Assembly (NCBI GenBank): GCA_000179315.1
Contig: ADZZ01000278.1
Span: 98,884-162,883, forward strand
Length of the DNA: 64,000 nucleotides
DNA from: a delta proteobacterium NaphS2
Lineage (GTDB): Bacteria; Desulfobacterota; DSM-4660; Desulfatiglandales; Desulfatiglandaceae
Direction: 5' to 3'
A program made the position numbers and the translations under genes. The notes beneath the pieces were generated by a model. It did no database searches and was not told where the DNA came from. It saw nothing but the letters and a program-made list of their open reading frames with translations. Of this stretch, positions 1 to 8,906 are shown in pieces (the stretch's first letter is position 1; every line of letters begins with the position of its first letter).

Positions 1-412
1 TTTATTTAGGGTCCAGTTTAAAAATGCTTGATGTATTGATGACGCAAGCATGAAGTTGGCCGGAGAAGATGCCCAATGGTGGCCATTTTCTTATTATGTC
101 GGGTCATAACATATTGTTCAAAATCCAAAACGGAAAATTAAGCGTCCCCATCTTTCATGATAAATGTCCTCCCATCATTCCATATGGAATTCTTTAGGAA
201 TTTGATTGACATTCAGCCCATCTGAAAATATTCTGAATTTCTCCGAAAGAGTTTCCGGTCTTCTGATTCATTTGAGTGTAGCCTTTTCTGGTAACTGGGC
301 CTTAGCGATATAAGTTATTGAATTCAAAATAAATTAAATCGCTGAACATTCTCTTCTTCGCAAATTAGGCTATTGGTGAAAAAAGTAGCCAATATCTTGA
401 GCGGGGGGGAAA
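1..412. other. gene-free left edge
   Basis: AT-rich stretch without a convincing reading frame. The only useful signal is a G-rich ribosome-binding site (run of seven G, about 401-407) just before the ATG at 413. It may be the flank of the broken ISKra4-type element that follows, but I could not recognise a terminal repeat. Confidence 0.5.
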
Positions 413-697
413 ATGCCAGCGTATTCAATGGAAGAAAGTCTACTTGAAGGTCATGCGGAACTCAAAGAACTTTTTGAATTTGTTGAGGATAATGCTGCAT
501 CCATGGATGCATACACTATGGAGCAGAAGATCTTTTTCAAAATTCTTGCAATTGGTCTGTCTGCCATGAAAGGCTATTTTGCCCAGAAAGGTACGGGCGA
601 CGTGGGAGATTTTCTTGAGTTGGATGATGGAACCGTATTGAAAAGGCAGAAGTCCACTTCTGACAGAAATTACCTTTCGGTCTTTGGCAAATTTTGA
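413..697 (+). pseudogene. N-terminal fragment of an ISKra4-family transposase
   Basis: The 94-residue product resembles only the start of ISKra4-family transposases. It has an acidic helical N-terminus, the segment GTGDVGDFLELDDGTVLKR, and the ending RNYLSVFGKF, which in full-length family members leads on to several hundred further residues including the DDE domain. Here a stop follows at once, so the gene is a remnant. A G-rich ribosome-binding site precedes the ATG, so a short peptide could still be made. The next gene starts 9 bp downstream. Family assignment is from recall of the conserved N-terminal pattern; no terminal inverted repeats were identified. Confidence 0.55.
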
Positions 698-706
698 TTT
701 AATAAT

Positions 707-1831
707 ATGAAATCTGAACAATATCTGAAACATGCACCGACGCGGGATGTGGTGTTTGTTCTGGGTGCGGGTGCTTCCTACGGAGACGGCGTTCCCCTTC
801 AACGGGATATTCTTCCCGTGCTTCTGGACGGCAGATTACCGCATTTGCAGGATTCCGTGATGGGTCGGCAGGTCAGGGAATTCATAGAGGCCAATTTTTA
901 CGTGAATGCCGGGAAAGGGGAATTCCCGAAACTGGAAGCGGTGTTCGGTTTCCTTGACTATTTCATTGCTCAGCGTGAAAGTCTCAACGCGCGATACACC
1001 TATGAGGAAATCGTGCTGATCAAGGAAAACCTGATCAAAATTATCCACTATGTTGTCGATGAACGATCAAATCGGGAGAGCCCGTTTTACCACCTTTTTT
1101 GGGAGGCCATAGCGCGCTACAACCGGAACGTATCCATCATTACCCTCAATTATGACACCTTGCTGGAACAGGCTTTTGCCCCCCTCTATCCGGGAACAGG
1201 GTATATCGACTATTGCATTCATCTCATGAACTACGATAAACATGACGCCTTGCGGGAGTTCCAATTCTGGATCAACCCCAGAGAGCCCGTTTTGGCTGCG
1301 CCCCACGAAAATCCCGCTTCCTTCAAAATCATCAAACTGCACGGCAGCCTGAACTGGAAGTACTGCAACTGCTGCAACCAGGCACTGTTAACCACCTGGG
1401 ACCGAAGCATCGATCTCGACAGCGGAAGTTTTGTAGGCTATACACAGCCGGAACAAAAAGCTTACGATTACATGTGTCCTTTGGACGGAACCGACTTTCA
1501 AACCCTCATCCTGCCGCCCTCCTACGTAAAGATCTTGGACAATCCGGTCATCAGCCAGCTTTTCAGCGAAGCTTCCCGGGAAATACGCGCCACCCGCCGA
1601 ATCGTCTTTATCGGTTATTCCCTTTCGGACGGTGATGTACACATCAAAGCGCTCTTCAAGAAACACCTTCGGCCGGATGTGGATCTGGTGGCCATTAATC
1701 CCAAGGCATCGGTAAGCGTCAGGCACCGTTATTCGGCACTCTCCCGCAATACGCGATTCCGCCGGATGACCTTTGAAGATCTGGTCCAAAACGAGGCCTT
1801 CATGAGGGAGTTGCTGATTGAAGCGCCATAA
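707..1831 (+). CDS. SIR2-like NAD-binding domain protein
   Basis: A 374-residue cytosolic protein with a SIR2-fold domain. Visible motifs are the Rossmann glycine loop VLGAGASYGDG (residues 18-28), the LNYD motif near 147-150 (Asn and Asp typical of NAD binding), the catalytic-type histidine in KLHGSLNW (His212), cysteines at 220, 222, 223 and 257 that could hold zinc, and FIGYSLSDGD at 301-310. Stand-alone proteins of this SIR2_2-like class include NAD-cleaving antiphage effectors (ThsA, DSR and pAgo-associated SIR2 proteins), but others are uncharacterised. It lies next to a transposase remnant, which fits an accessory gene. No partner gene of a known defence system is adjacent. Function as an NADase is inference. 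Confidence 0.75.
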   Translation: MKSEQYLKHAPTRDVVFVLGAGASYGDGVPLQRDILPVLLDGRLPHLQDSVMGRQVREFIEANFYVNAGKGEFPKLEAVFGFLDYFIAQRESLNARYTYEEIVLIKENLIKIIHYVVDERSNRESPFYHLFWEAIARYNRNVSIITLNYDTLLEQAFAPLYPGTGYIDYCIHLMNYDKHDALREFQFWINPREPVLAAPHENPASFKIIKLHGSLNWKYCNCCNQALLTTWDRSIDLDSGSFVGYTQPEQKAYDYMCPLDGTDFQTLILPPSYVKILDNPVISQLFSEASREIRATRRIVFIGYSLSDGDVHIKALFKKHLRPDVDLVAINPKASVSVRHRYSALSRNTRFRRMTFEDLVQNEAFMRELLIEAP

Positions 1832-1888
1832 AGGGGCACAAGAAAAGCGCACCCTTATTTTATGAACGCGATTGAAAGGACGGTAGCC

Positions 1889-2485
1889 ATGAAAAAAGGA
1901 CTCATTTTTGTGACAGCCCTCTGCATTCTTTTTGGACTGTATCCCGGCGCTATTTCGGCCGGAGGATACCCTGAAAAAGGCGGCACGCTGCCCCCGGTTA
2001 TACTGCCTGTACCCGAAAACCATGCCCACAAGGCATACCTAAGTCTTTCCGGGGGGAAGACCTTTGTATTCAAGGACATTAAGGCGAAAGTATTGATGGT
2101 TGAGATTTTCAGCATGTACTGCCCCCACTGCCAGGTGGAAGCGCCGGCTGTCAATCGCCTCTATCAAAAAATCGAGGCCGACCCTCACTTGAAGCAAAAC
2201 ATTCGACTCATCGGCATCGGTGTGGGAAATTCCGCCTTCGAGGTGAACACATTCAGGAAGAAATACGCCATTCCCTTTCCCCTTTTTCCGGACCCGGATT
2301 TCAAAATTTACAGTGCTCTTGGGAAGGTTCGAACACCCTTTTTTATTGGGATAAAAAGTGAAAACAAAGGGATGGAAAGGATTTTTTTGGTACATTTGGG
2401 GGGATTTGGAAGTGTGGATGAATTCCTCCAACGGATTGCTCAAGAATCCGGCCTGGACGAAAGCATGAAAAATGGAGAGAATTGA
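1889..2485 (+). CDS. exported thioredoxin-like (TlpA-type) protein
   Basis: About 198 residues. I chose the ATG at 1889 rather than an in-frame ATG 27 bp upstream because AAAGGA lies at the right distance and the product then begins with a clean signal peptide (MKKGLIFVTALCILFGL, cleavage near AISA). The mature part has a thioredoxin fold with the active site YCPHC, about 45 residues after the hydrophobic LMVEIF strand, so it probably acts as a thiol-disulfide reductant or oxidant in the periplasm. Its TGA overlaps the ATG of the next gene, an exported peroxiredoxin, which suggests a coupled pair acting on periplasmic thiols or peroxide. Confidence 0.7.
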   Translation: MKKGLIFVTALCILFGLYPGAISAGGYPEKGGTLPPVILPVPENHAHKAYLSLSGGKTFVFKDIKAKVLMVEIFSMYCPHCQVEAPAVNRLYQKIEADPHLKQNIRLIGIGVGNSAFEVNTFRKKYAIPFPLFPDPDFKIYSALGKVRTPFFIGIKSENKGMERIFLVHLGGFGSVDEFLQRIAQESGLDESMKNGEN

Positions 2486-3081
2486 TGAAAAGACTTCTAT
2501 TATTGCTGCTCCCGGGATGGCTCATGGTGCTTTTGCTGACAGCCGTTGTTTATGGACAGTCTGCCGCATTCAAAGAAAACATCTACGATCCCGGCATATT
2601 AAAGCCCGTTGACAGTCAATTGAAAGTCAGTGTGGGGGATATGTCGCCGGATTTTACACTTCCCTCGGTATTCGGTGAACCGGTTACCCTGTCTTCATTT
2701 CGAACAAAAAAGAACGTGGTGCTCTCATTTGTTCCCGCCGCCTGGACGCCGGTCTGCTCGGACCAGTGGCCCGGGTACAATATTGCCCAAGAACTCTTTG
2801 CGCAAAACGATGCCGTCCTTCTAGGGATATCCGTTGACAATATTCCGACCCTTTTTGCCTGGACGAACCAGATGGGAAAATTATGGTTTCCCGTGCTGTC
2901 GGACTTCTGGCCCCACGGCGCCGTGGCAAAACGGTACGGCGTTTTACGTTCCGACGGTGTTTCTGAAAGGGCATTGTTTATCATCGACAAAAAGGGGATC
3001 ATTCGCTATATTAATGTTAACGATATCAACAAACGGCCGCCTTTGGAAGATCTCATGAAAGCGCTGGGTAAGCTTCAGTAG
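2485..3081 (+). CDS. exported AhpC/TSA-family peroxiredoxin
   Basis: A 198-residue protein starting at the ATG that overlaps the upstream stop (TGATG) and has GGAGAG six bases before it. An N-terminal hydrophobic segment ending near VYGQSA looks like a signal peptide, which is unusual because most peroxiredoxins are cytosolic. After the family hallmark PDFTLPSVFGEPVTLSSF comes the peroxidatic site PAAWTPVCSDQW, where the cysteine attacks peroxide; the preceding Thr and Pro are conserved. The C-terminal half has the expected RALFIIDKKGIIRYI strand. No clear resolving cysteine is visible, so it may be a 1-Cys enzyme reduced by the adjacent TlpA-like protein. The pairing is inference from overlap and co-export. 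Confidence 0.75.
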   Translation: MKRLLLLLLPGWLMVLLLTAVVYGQSAAFKENIYDPGILKPVDSQLKVSVGDMSPDFTLPSVFGEPVTLSSFRTKKNVVLSFVPAAWTPVCSDQWPGYNIAQELFAQNDAVLLGISVDNIPTLFAWTNQMGKLWFPVLSDFWPHGAVAKRYGVLRSDGVSERALFIIDKKGIIRYINVNDINKRPPLEDLMKALGKLQ

Positions 3082-3191
3082 CAGAGATACGGGCAAAGGG
3101 CTTATTTCACGCAGGTGTACCGGGTGGTCCCGCAGTGCCGGGATAAATTGAACATCGTGCCTTCTTAAAGCCAAAGGAACAGGGAGTCAAC

Positions 3192-3527
3192 ATGAACGTC
3201 TACCAGGAAATATTTGAGTTTGCCGCATCCGCGGGCGCTCTTGAAGGTTATGTCTTTAAAAAAGAAAATGTACCCTCAAAAGAATTTGATGACTGGATTT
3301 ACAATCTGTTGAAACAATATGAAACCTTTCCGCCTGATATCAGGGAACATTTTCAAGAATCCCTGGATCGCACTTTCGGCCGGGCCGTTCATTCCCTCGC
3401 TCCTTTATTGGGATCGAACCACCCACATGTGGTTGCTCTTAGATCCATGATCAAAGGTGAAATGCCCGCCTCCTCCCATGATTTCGATCGTGAAAAAGAG
3501 GAGAAAGCCACCAAATTCGGGGATTGA
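3192..3527 (+). CDS. hypothetical protein, 111 residues
   Basis: Not recognised. A soluble, helix-rich acidic protein without signal peptide or membrane segment; the C-terminus is highly charged (DFDREKEEKATKFGD). A good ribosome-binding site (GGGAG) precedes the ATG. It lies 110 bp after the peroxiredoxin gene and 103 bp before the ADP-ribosylglycohydrolase-like gene on the same strand. Codon use resembles its neighbours, so it is likely a real gene. Confidence 0.55.
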   Translation: MNVYQEIFEFAASAGALEGYVFKKENVPSKEFDDWIYNLLKQYETFPPDIREHFQESLDRTFGRAVHSLAPLLGSNHPHVVALRSMIKGEMPASSHDFDREKEEKATKFGD

Positions 3528-3630
3528 AATCCCAACCCGTTCCTTTAAATTTCATTTGACAAAATCCCGCAACGATGGTTCACTTGAACTAAGAAAATCA
3601 GTGCCCATTTACGGAATCGGAGGATCTTGG

Positions 3631-4536
3631 ATGGAAAATCGGGCAGTTACCATGGTGATGGCTTCATTTGCAGCTGATTCTCTTGCGCTTGGCGCCCACT
3701 GGGTTTACGATACCCAGGCCATTGAGACCCATTTGGGAAGGGTGAAAACCCTCTTAACCCCACAGCCTAACAGTTTTCATGCCACAAAATCACTGGGAGA
3801 TTTCACCCATTATGGGGACCAGATGTTCGTGCTTCTGGAATCCCTGGCAGCGGAAAAGGGGTTCTCCCTTGATGATTTCTCAACCAGGTGGAGAGCTCTT
3901 TTTAAGAATTACAGCGGATATGTGGACGAAGCCACCAAGCGAACACTGGCAGGATATGCGTCGGGCAAGGGGCCCGTGGACGCAGGGTCACCGTCTGACG
4001 AGCTGGCCGGCGCCGCCCGCATCGCACCACTGGTGTACTGTTACTCAGACCACCTGGAAAATCTGATGGAAGCGGTTCAGGCCCAGACAAAGATGACGCA
4101 CTCCGATCCTCTCACGATAGAAGTTGCCGTTTTTTTTGCAGAGGTCACCTTCAGAATTTTGGGGGGGGTGTCCCCCATCAAGGCCATTAAAGAAGTCACC
4201 GAGGAAAGCTTTTCCGATTCCAGACTCGCCCAATGGGTGAACACGGGGCTTCAGACAGCTTCAGATGATTCCGTTCAAGTCATCACCCGATTAGGGCAGT
4301 CCTGCCATACCCCTGAAGCTTTTCCCGGGGTCATTCATCTGATTTCCAAATACGAAAGCGATCTGAAAGAAGCCCTGATCCAATCCGTCATGGCGGGAGG
4401 TGACAGTGCCGCCCGGGGCATGATGACAGGAATGGTGCTGGGCGCTTTTGCGGGTGCCGGAGGTCTTCCCGAAGATTGGGTTTCCCCTTTGAACAAGGGA
4501 CGGCAGATTACTGAATTGTTAAATCAACTTCGTTAA
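3631..4536 (+). CDS. ADP-ribosylglycohydrolase-fold protein
   Basis: About 301 residues from the ATG preceded by GGAGG at 3619; a longer frame upstream has no such signal. The all-helical DraG-type fold is suggested by the opening AVTMVMASFAADSLALGAHWVYD, by FTHYGDQMFVLL, and by GGDSAARGMMTGMVLGAFAG near the C-terminus. In active enzymes the two metal sites read roughly TDDT and GDTDT. Here they are YGDQ and GDSAA, so most metal ligands are missing. The protein may have lost de-ADP-ribosylating activity or act on another substrate. Its neighbours (hypothetical upstream, GAF protein downstream) do not reveal a target. Confidence 0.65.
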   Translation: MENRAVTMVMASFAADSLALGAHWVYDTQAIETHLGRVKTLLTPQPNSFHATKSLGDFTHYGDQMFVLLESLAAEKGFSLDDFSTRWRALFKNYSGYVDEATKRTLAGYASGKGPVDAGSPSDELAGAARIAPLVYCYSDHLENLMEAVQAQTKMTHSDPLTIEVAVFFAEVTFRILGGVSPIKAIKEVTEESFSDSRLAQWVNTGLQTASDDSVQVITRLGQSCHTPEAFPGVIHLISKYESDLKEALIQSVMAGGDSAARGMMTGMVLGAFAGAGGLPEDWVSPLNKGRQITELLNQLR

Positions 4537-4697
4537 CACTACCAACCCTCATGCCCGTTCGGGCAAAACGAAAGACAAGGTTGGGGGATTTACCCCCTGG
4601 TTCTCAATGTCGCCAACTTCCAATTAACTTGCTGATTCGTCATGGATATTTTGCTGCAACTCGTTATTCTTACAGTATTTTCAGAAAGGAGGGCGCC

Positions 4698-5243
4698 ATG
4701 AAAAAGGAATTGATGAATTATGAAGCGATCTTGAAGGTGACAAGGGACATAGCTCAGACGCGGGATCCCGAAGAGGTGGCCCTGTTAACGGTGGAAAGTG
4801 TAAAACGGGCTTTGGGGGCCAAGGGATGTGCATTGCTCCTTTTCAACCGCAAATCCGGAGAGCTGGAAGTTGCCGCGTCTTTCGGATTAAGCGATGAATA
4901 CCTCAACAAAGGCCCGCTCAGCGCCATGAAGTCCATTGCCGGATCCCTGGAGGATGGTCCCGTTGCCATCACGGACGTTACTGACGATCCGCGCATTCAG
5001 TATCCGGAAGCGGCCGGTAAGGAAGGAATTGCTTCAATTTTATCGGTCCCCATTATCGTGGGGAAAAACCCTATCGGTGCATTGCGGGTTTATTCAGCAG
5101 AGCCCTGGGAGGCAACATTGGAGGATGTAAACCTGGTTCAGGCCCTGGCACAGATCTCCGGCATGGGACTGGAGCTGGCTCGACTCTACAAAGGACTCAA
5201 GAGCAGCATTGAAATCCTGAAATCAAAACGTGGTTCCAAATAA
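4698..5243 (+). CDS. GAF-domain protein
   Basis: About 181 residues from the ATG that follows AAAGGAGGGC; an upstream in-frame extension is probably untranslated. Nearly the whole protein is one GAF domain: helix LKVTRDIAQTRDPEEVALL, strand GCALLLFNRKSGELEVAASFGLSDEYL, then ASILSVPIIVGKNPIGALRVYS and a closing helix. No output domain (kinase, cyclase, HTH) is attached, so it would be a small stand-alone ligand or redox sensor. A terminator follows 30 bp after the stop, so it closes its transcription unit. The ligand cannot be told from the sequence. Confidence 0.75.
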   Translation: MKKELMNYEAILKVTRDIAQTRDPEEVALLTVESVKRALGAKGCALLLFNRKSGELEVAASFGLSDEYLNKGPLSAMKSIAGSLEDGPVAITDVTDDPRIQYPEAAGKEGIASILSVPIIVGKNPIGALRVYSAEPWEATLEDVNLVQALAQISGMGLELARLYKGLKSSIEILKSKRGSK

Positions 5244-5273
5244 GCAACAATCAGTGTTTTTGTCATTAACCGT

Positions 5274-5316
5274 TTGCAGCGAGAGCCTATGACGCTCCCG
5301 TTGCAAGCGTTTTTTC
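5274..5316 (+). terminator. rho-independent terminator after the GAF gene
   Basis: Inverted repeat TTGCAGCGAGAGC / GCTCCCGTTGCAA (13-bp arms, one mismatch and one G-U pair) with a 7-nt loop, followed within three bases by TTTTTT. It separates the GAF gene from the liv-type operon. Confidence 0.7.
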
Positions 5317-5474
5317 ATGTTTCATCCCCTTAATTCCCTTCAAGAGTTCTTTTTCCTGCAAAGGAATGCCTGCCTGTGGCGTATGCAACATCTTTTTTAG
5401 GAATTGCAAATATCGCCAACTGAGGTTAAAGTAGCCTATTTTATCAACCATGGCGAAAAAAGGAGGAAAATCAC

Positions 5475-6647
5475 ATGCGAAAAGGATGGCTTCTGACCGG
5501 ATTATTTCTCGTTACGATCTTTGTGCTCCTGCCCAATGCCTGGAGCAAAAATGACACCATCAAGATTGGTATCAACGCACCCCTGACCGGCGACATCCCA
5601 AAGGTGGGTGAAGGGACGAAGTTTACGGCTCAAATGTGGCTGGAGGACCTGAACGCCACTGGCGGACTGGATGTGGGTGGAAAGAAATATCCCGTGGAAC
5701 TGGTGATAGAGGACAATGAATCCAAGGCTGAATCGGCGGTCAAAGCCAATACCAAGATGATCACCGACGATGAAGTCCTGGCCATTGTGGGTCCCCAGGC
5801 CTCTGCCCAGGCCGTGCCTGCCGGTGAAGTGGCCGACAACTGGCAAACGCCCATGATCAGCCCCTGGTCCACCAATCCCAGCACCACCAGCGGCCGTCCC
5901 TTTGTGTTCAGGGCCTGCTTTCTGGATCCTTTTCAGGGACCCGTAATTGCGAATTTCGTTACGAAAGAATTCGGATTTAAAAAGGCGGCGGTGCTCTACG
6001 ATGTGGCCAGCGACTACCCCAAGGGGCTGGCGGAATATTTCAAAAAGGCCTGGGAAAAACTTCATGGACCGGGCTCCGTTGTCGCCTTTGAAAGTTTTAC
6101 CACCAAGGATGCGGATTTCAGCTCCCAGCTCACCAAAATTATTCAGTCGGGCGCACAATTCCTCTTTACGCCTCAATATTACAACGAGGTGGCGCTGATC
6201 GTGCAGCAAGCCCACGAACTGGGGTGGAACAAACCCATTGTGGGCAGCGACAGCTGGGGCTCTGCTGAAACGGTAAAGCTCTGCGGCAAGGACTGCTACG
6301 GTCTGTTCTTCAGTACCCACTATGCGGCTGCCGGGGCCAAGGGGGCCACCAAAGCATTTATTGACCGTTACCAAAAAAAATACGGCTATGTGCCGGATGA
6401 CGTGGCCGCCCTCACCTGGGATGCGCTGGGCATTATAGCCGAAGCGATCCGCTCCTGCGGCAAAATCACCGGCAACCTGGAAAAGGATCGAAAGTGCGTG
6501 CGTGACGCCATTGCGCACATCAAGGAATTTAAAGGTATTACCGGAAACATGACCTTTACCGAAGAAGGCGATCCGGTGAAATGCGCGGTAATTGTCAGGA
6601 TCAGCGATACCGGTGCCTTTGAATTTTACAAGTCCGTATGTCCGTAA
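5475..6647 (+). CDS. livK: branched-chain amino acid ABC transporter, periplasmic binding protein
   Basis: A 390-residue periplasmic-binding protein of the Leu/Ile/Val (Peripla_BP_6) type. It has an N-terminal signal peptide (hydrophobic LLTGLFLVTIFVLLP, cleavage after AWS), then KIGINAPLTGDIPKVGEG, the classic start of LivK/LivJ folds, and lobe-linking segments such as AIVGPQASAQAVPAGEVAD and PIVGSDSWGS. A strong AGGAGG lies before the ATG. It heads a five-gene operon with two permeases and two ATPases in the standard order. Four cysteines (two CxxxC-like pairs near 268-273 and a C-terminal one) are unusual but plausible disulfides. Exact ligand (Leu/Ile/Val, amide or another small acid) is not determinable. 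Confidence 0.88.
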   Translation: MRKGWLLTGLFLVTIFVLLPNAWSKNDTIKIGINAPLTGDIPKVGEGTKFTAQMWLEDLNATGGLDVGGKKYPVELVIEDNESKAESAVKANTKMITDDEVLAIVGPQASAQAVPAGEVADNWQTPMISPWSTNPSTTSGRPFVFRACFLDPFQGPVIANFVTKEFGFKKAAVLYDVASDYPKGLAEYFKKAWEKLHGPGSVVAFESFTTKDADFSSQLTKIIQSGAQFLFTPQYYNEVALIVQQAHELGWNKPIVGSDSWGSAETVKLCGKDCYGLFFSTHYAAAGAKGATKAFIDRYQKKYGYVPDDVAALTWDALGIIAEAIRSCGKITGNLEKDRKCVRDAIAHIKEFKGITGNMTFTEEGDPVKCAVIVRISDTGAFEFYKSVCP

Positions 6648-6683
6648 TTTCGCAAGAGACGAAAGAAATGAGGAATTGTCCCG

Positions 6684-7607
6684 GTGACCTTTTTTTTCCA
6701 GAACCTGGTGAATGCCCTTCAATGGGGTAGCTTTTATGCCCTTATCGCGCTGGGGTATGCCATGGTCTACAGCATTCTGATGCTGTTTAATTTCGCCCAT
6801 GGCGATATCTTCATGGTGGGTGCTTACATCGGGTTCGGCGTGGCCGCTTTGCTGGTGGCCCTGGCCAAGATGGGTGCTGTCGCCGCACCGGGGTGGCTGA
6901 TCCTGGTGTTGACCATTATCATCAGCATGTTTTTGACGTCCTTTCTGGGAATGCTGGTGGAACGGGTGGGGTATCGGCCCCTCCGGGAGGCGCCCAGAGC
7001 TTCCGCGGCCATCACCGGGTTAATGATCGGAATCATCCTGGAAACAGGGAACCTGATGCTCCTCGGGGCCCAGAGGGTGCGTTTTCCGCGGTTGATCGAG
7101 TCCGTCACATACGATATGGGAGGCGTTTTTGTCACCAACAAAAAAATCATGATCGTGCTGGTCTCCATTGCCCTGATGGTGGCGCTGCACCAGTTTGTGA
7201 AACACAGCAAATGGGGCATGGCCATGCGGGCCATGGCCTTTGATTACGCGGTGGTGCCCCTTATGGGCGTTTCCATCAACAAAGTGGCCCGGCTTACTTT
7301 TGCCATCGGAAGCGCCCTCGCGGCGGCGGCAGGCATTCTTTTCGGCATTGCATACCCGGTCCTGGACCCTTACATGGGGATCGTTTTTGGCTGGAAAGCC
7401 TTTGTAGCAGCCATTCTGGGTGGACGCGGCTCCATCATGGGCGCTGCCCTGGCAGGATTTCTCCTGGGGTTCATCGAAATATTCGTGGCCATGATTTTTC
7501 CTTCCACCCTGCGGGATCTGATCGCATATTCCATCATCTTGTTAATTCTGGTCTTCAGGCCCCATGGATTTTTCGGAGAGTCTTACAGTGCCCGGCTCAG
7601 GTTGTAA
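6684..7607 (+). CDS. livH: branched-chain amino acid ABC permease, LivH type
   Basis: A 307-residue inner membrane permease starting at GTG with AGGA nine bases before it. About eight hydrophobic segments are seen. The start FFQNLVNALQWGSFYALIALGYAMVY and the motif NFAHGDIFMVGAYIGF are hallmarks of LivH, and AAILGGRGSIMGAALAGFLLGFIE marks the conserved loop that contacts the ATPases. It lies 36 bp after the binding-protein gene and 3 bp before livM. Confidence 0.88.
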   Translation: MTFFFQNLVNALQWGSFYALIALGYAMVYSILMLFNFAHGDIFMVGAYIGFGVAALLVALAKMGAVAAPGWLILVLTIIISMFLTSFLGMLVERVGYRPLREAPRASAAITGLMIGIILETGNLMLLGAQRVRFPRLIESVTYDMGGVFVTNKKIMIVLVSIALMVALHQFVKHSKWGMAMRAMAFDYAVVPLMGVSINKVARLTFAIGSALAAAAGILFGIAYPVLDPYMGIVFGWKAFVAAILGGRGSIMGAALAGFLLGFIEIFVAMIFPSTLRDLIAYSIILLILVFRPHGFFGESYSARLRL

Positions 7608-7610
7608 CCA

Positions 7611-8906
7611 ATGATCATGACGTCCAAACCGGCCGGCGGCTGGCGGTTCAGGCTGAAGCAATTCTGTGCACCGGTTCCTTTGCTGGGATGGTTGCTGGGT
7701 GCCCTGGGAGCGGTGATGCTGGAACACCTTGCGGGCGATCCTTTCTCTGAACTGCTGGGTCTACCCAAAATTCCGGTTCTCTTCGGTGCCCTCATCATGC
7801 TGAAAAAACCGCTTCTGATTCCCGGTGCCTTTGTCTATGGTTTGGTCATTTACGGCCTTCCCCTGACCCTCCTGGGCCGTCTATTGGCAAAACCGGCCAA
7901 CGTGGCAGCCGAGCATCTGTACCATTTTTCGAAACCCGTTTCCGTGTTGCTTCACGTAGCCCTGCTTTATGCCGTGTTGCACGCCTGGTCGGATATCAGT
8001 GCGTACCGGCTGCTGACGCTCAAATTCACCCTCATCGCCGTAATGCTGACCCTGAGCCTCAATGTCATCAACGGATACATGGGGGAGTTCAGCTGCTCCC
8101 ATCCCGGTTTCATGGCCCTTGGCGCCTATGCGACGTCCGTCTTTACCCTGGGCCTTTTTGTCAATGACAAAATCTTCGGAGAAGCGTTGCTGCCGTCCGT
8201 ACTGGGACCGTTTCTGTTTCCACTGGCACTCATCGCCGGCGGCCTGGCAGCAGCCCTGGGGGCGTTGCTGGTGGCCATCCCCTCCTTTCGAACCCGCGGC
8301 GATTATCTGGCCATCATATCCCTTGCATTCATGTTTATCGTGAAGAGCCTCTTTGAAAACCTGGAAGTGGTCGGCGGTCCCAGAGGGATGAGCAGCCAGC
8401 CCAACTGGGCCGATCTGCCCACGGTTTTTGTGTGGACCGTTTTGTGTGTTTGGATCATCAACAATTTTGTTCGCTCCACCATGGGGAAAGCTTTAAACGC
8501 AGTGCGTGACGACGAAACCGCCGCCGACGCCATGACCGTCAATACCCGGCGAACCAAAATGACCGGGTTCCTGTTCGCCGCCTTTTGGGCCGGCGTTGCG
8601 GGGGGGCTGTTTGCCCACGTGCTTCGCTTTATCAATCCCGGCACCTTCGGCATTCAGCGCCTGGCCGAAATACTGGCCATGGTCTATTTTGGAGGGCTCA
8701 ATTCGGTTTACGGTTCCATACTGGGTGCGGTCAGCCTGAGCCTGTTGAGCGAGGCCCTGCGGCCCCTTGAAATTCTGAAATGGATTATTATCCCCCTTCT
8801 GCTCATCCTGGTAATGATTTTCCGGCCCACCGGGCTCATCGCTTTTCGGGAGTTCAATGTGGGAAATTTGATAAAACCAAGGAACGCCGGGCAAACCGAT
8901 GATTAA
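7611..8906 (+). CDS. livM: branched-chain amino acid ABC permease, LivM type
   Basis: A 431-residue membrane protein. The second half is the conserved LivM permease core: LNVINGYMGEFSCSHPGFMALGAY, IPSFRTRGDYLAIISLAF, GGPRGMSSQP, and GLNSVYGSILGAV. The first ~140 residues are an extra membrane region with several hydrophobic segments, as in the longer LivM variants. The last 8 bp overlap livG, so the genes are translationally coupled. It would form the heterodimeric channel with LivH. Confidence 0.87.
   Translation: MIMTSKPAGGWRFRLKQFCAPVPLLGWLLGALGAVMLEHLAGDPFSELLGLPKIPVLFGALIMLKKPLLIPGAFVYGLVIYGLPLTLLGRLLAKPANVAAEHLYHFSKPVSVLLHVALLYAVLHAWSDISAYRLLTLKFTLIAVMLTLSLNVINGYMGEFSCSHPGFMALGAYATSVFTLGLFVNDKIFGEALLPSVLGPFLFPLALIAGGLAAALGALLVAIPSFRTRGDYLAIISLAFMFIVKSLFENLEVVGGPRGMSSQPNWADLPTVFVWTVLCVWIINNFVRSTMGKALNAVRDDETAADAMTVNTRRTKMTGFLFAAFWAGVAGGLFAHVLRFINPGTFGIQRLAEILAMVYFGGLNSVYGSILGAVSLSLLSEALRPLEILKWIIIPLLLILVMIFRPTGLIAFREFNVGNLIKPRNAGQTDD

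Noticed and set aside
4552..4566. TGCCCG/CGGGCA hairpin after the ADP-ribosylglycohydrolase-like gene
   Set aside because: The loop is too small and no T-run follows, so it is not supported as a terminator.
5502..6800. 432-codon minus-strand frame opposite the liv binding protein
   Set aside because: Mirror frame of a well-supported gene with a signal peptide and operon context.
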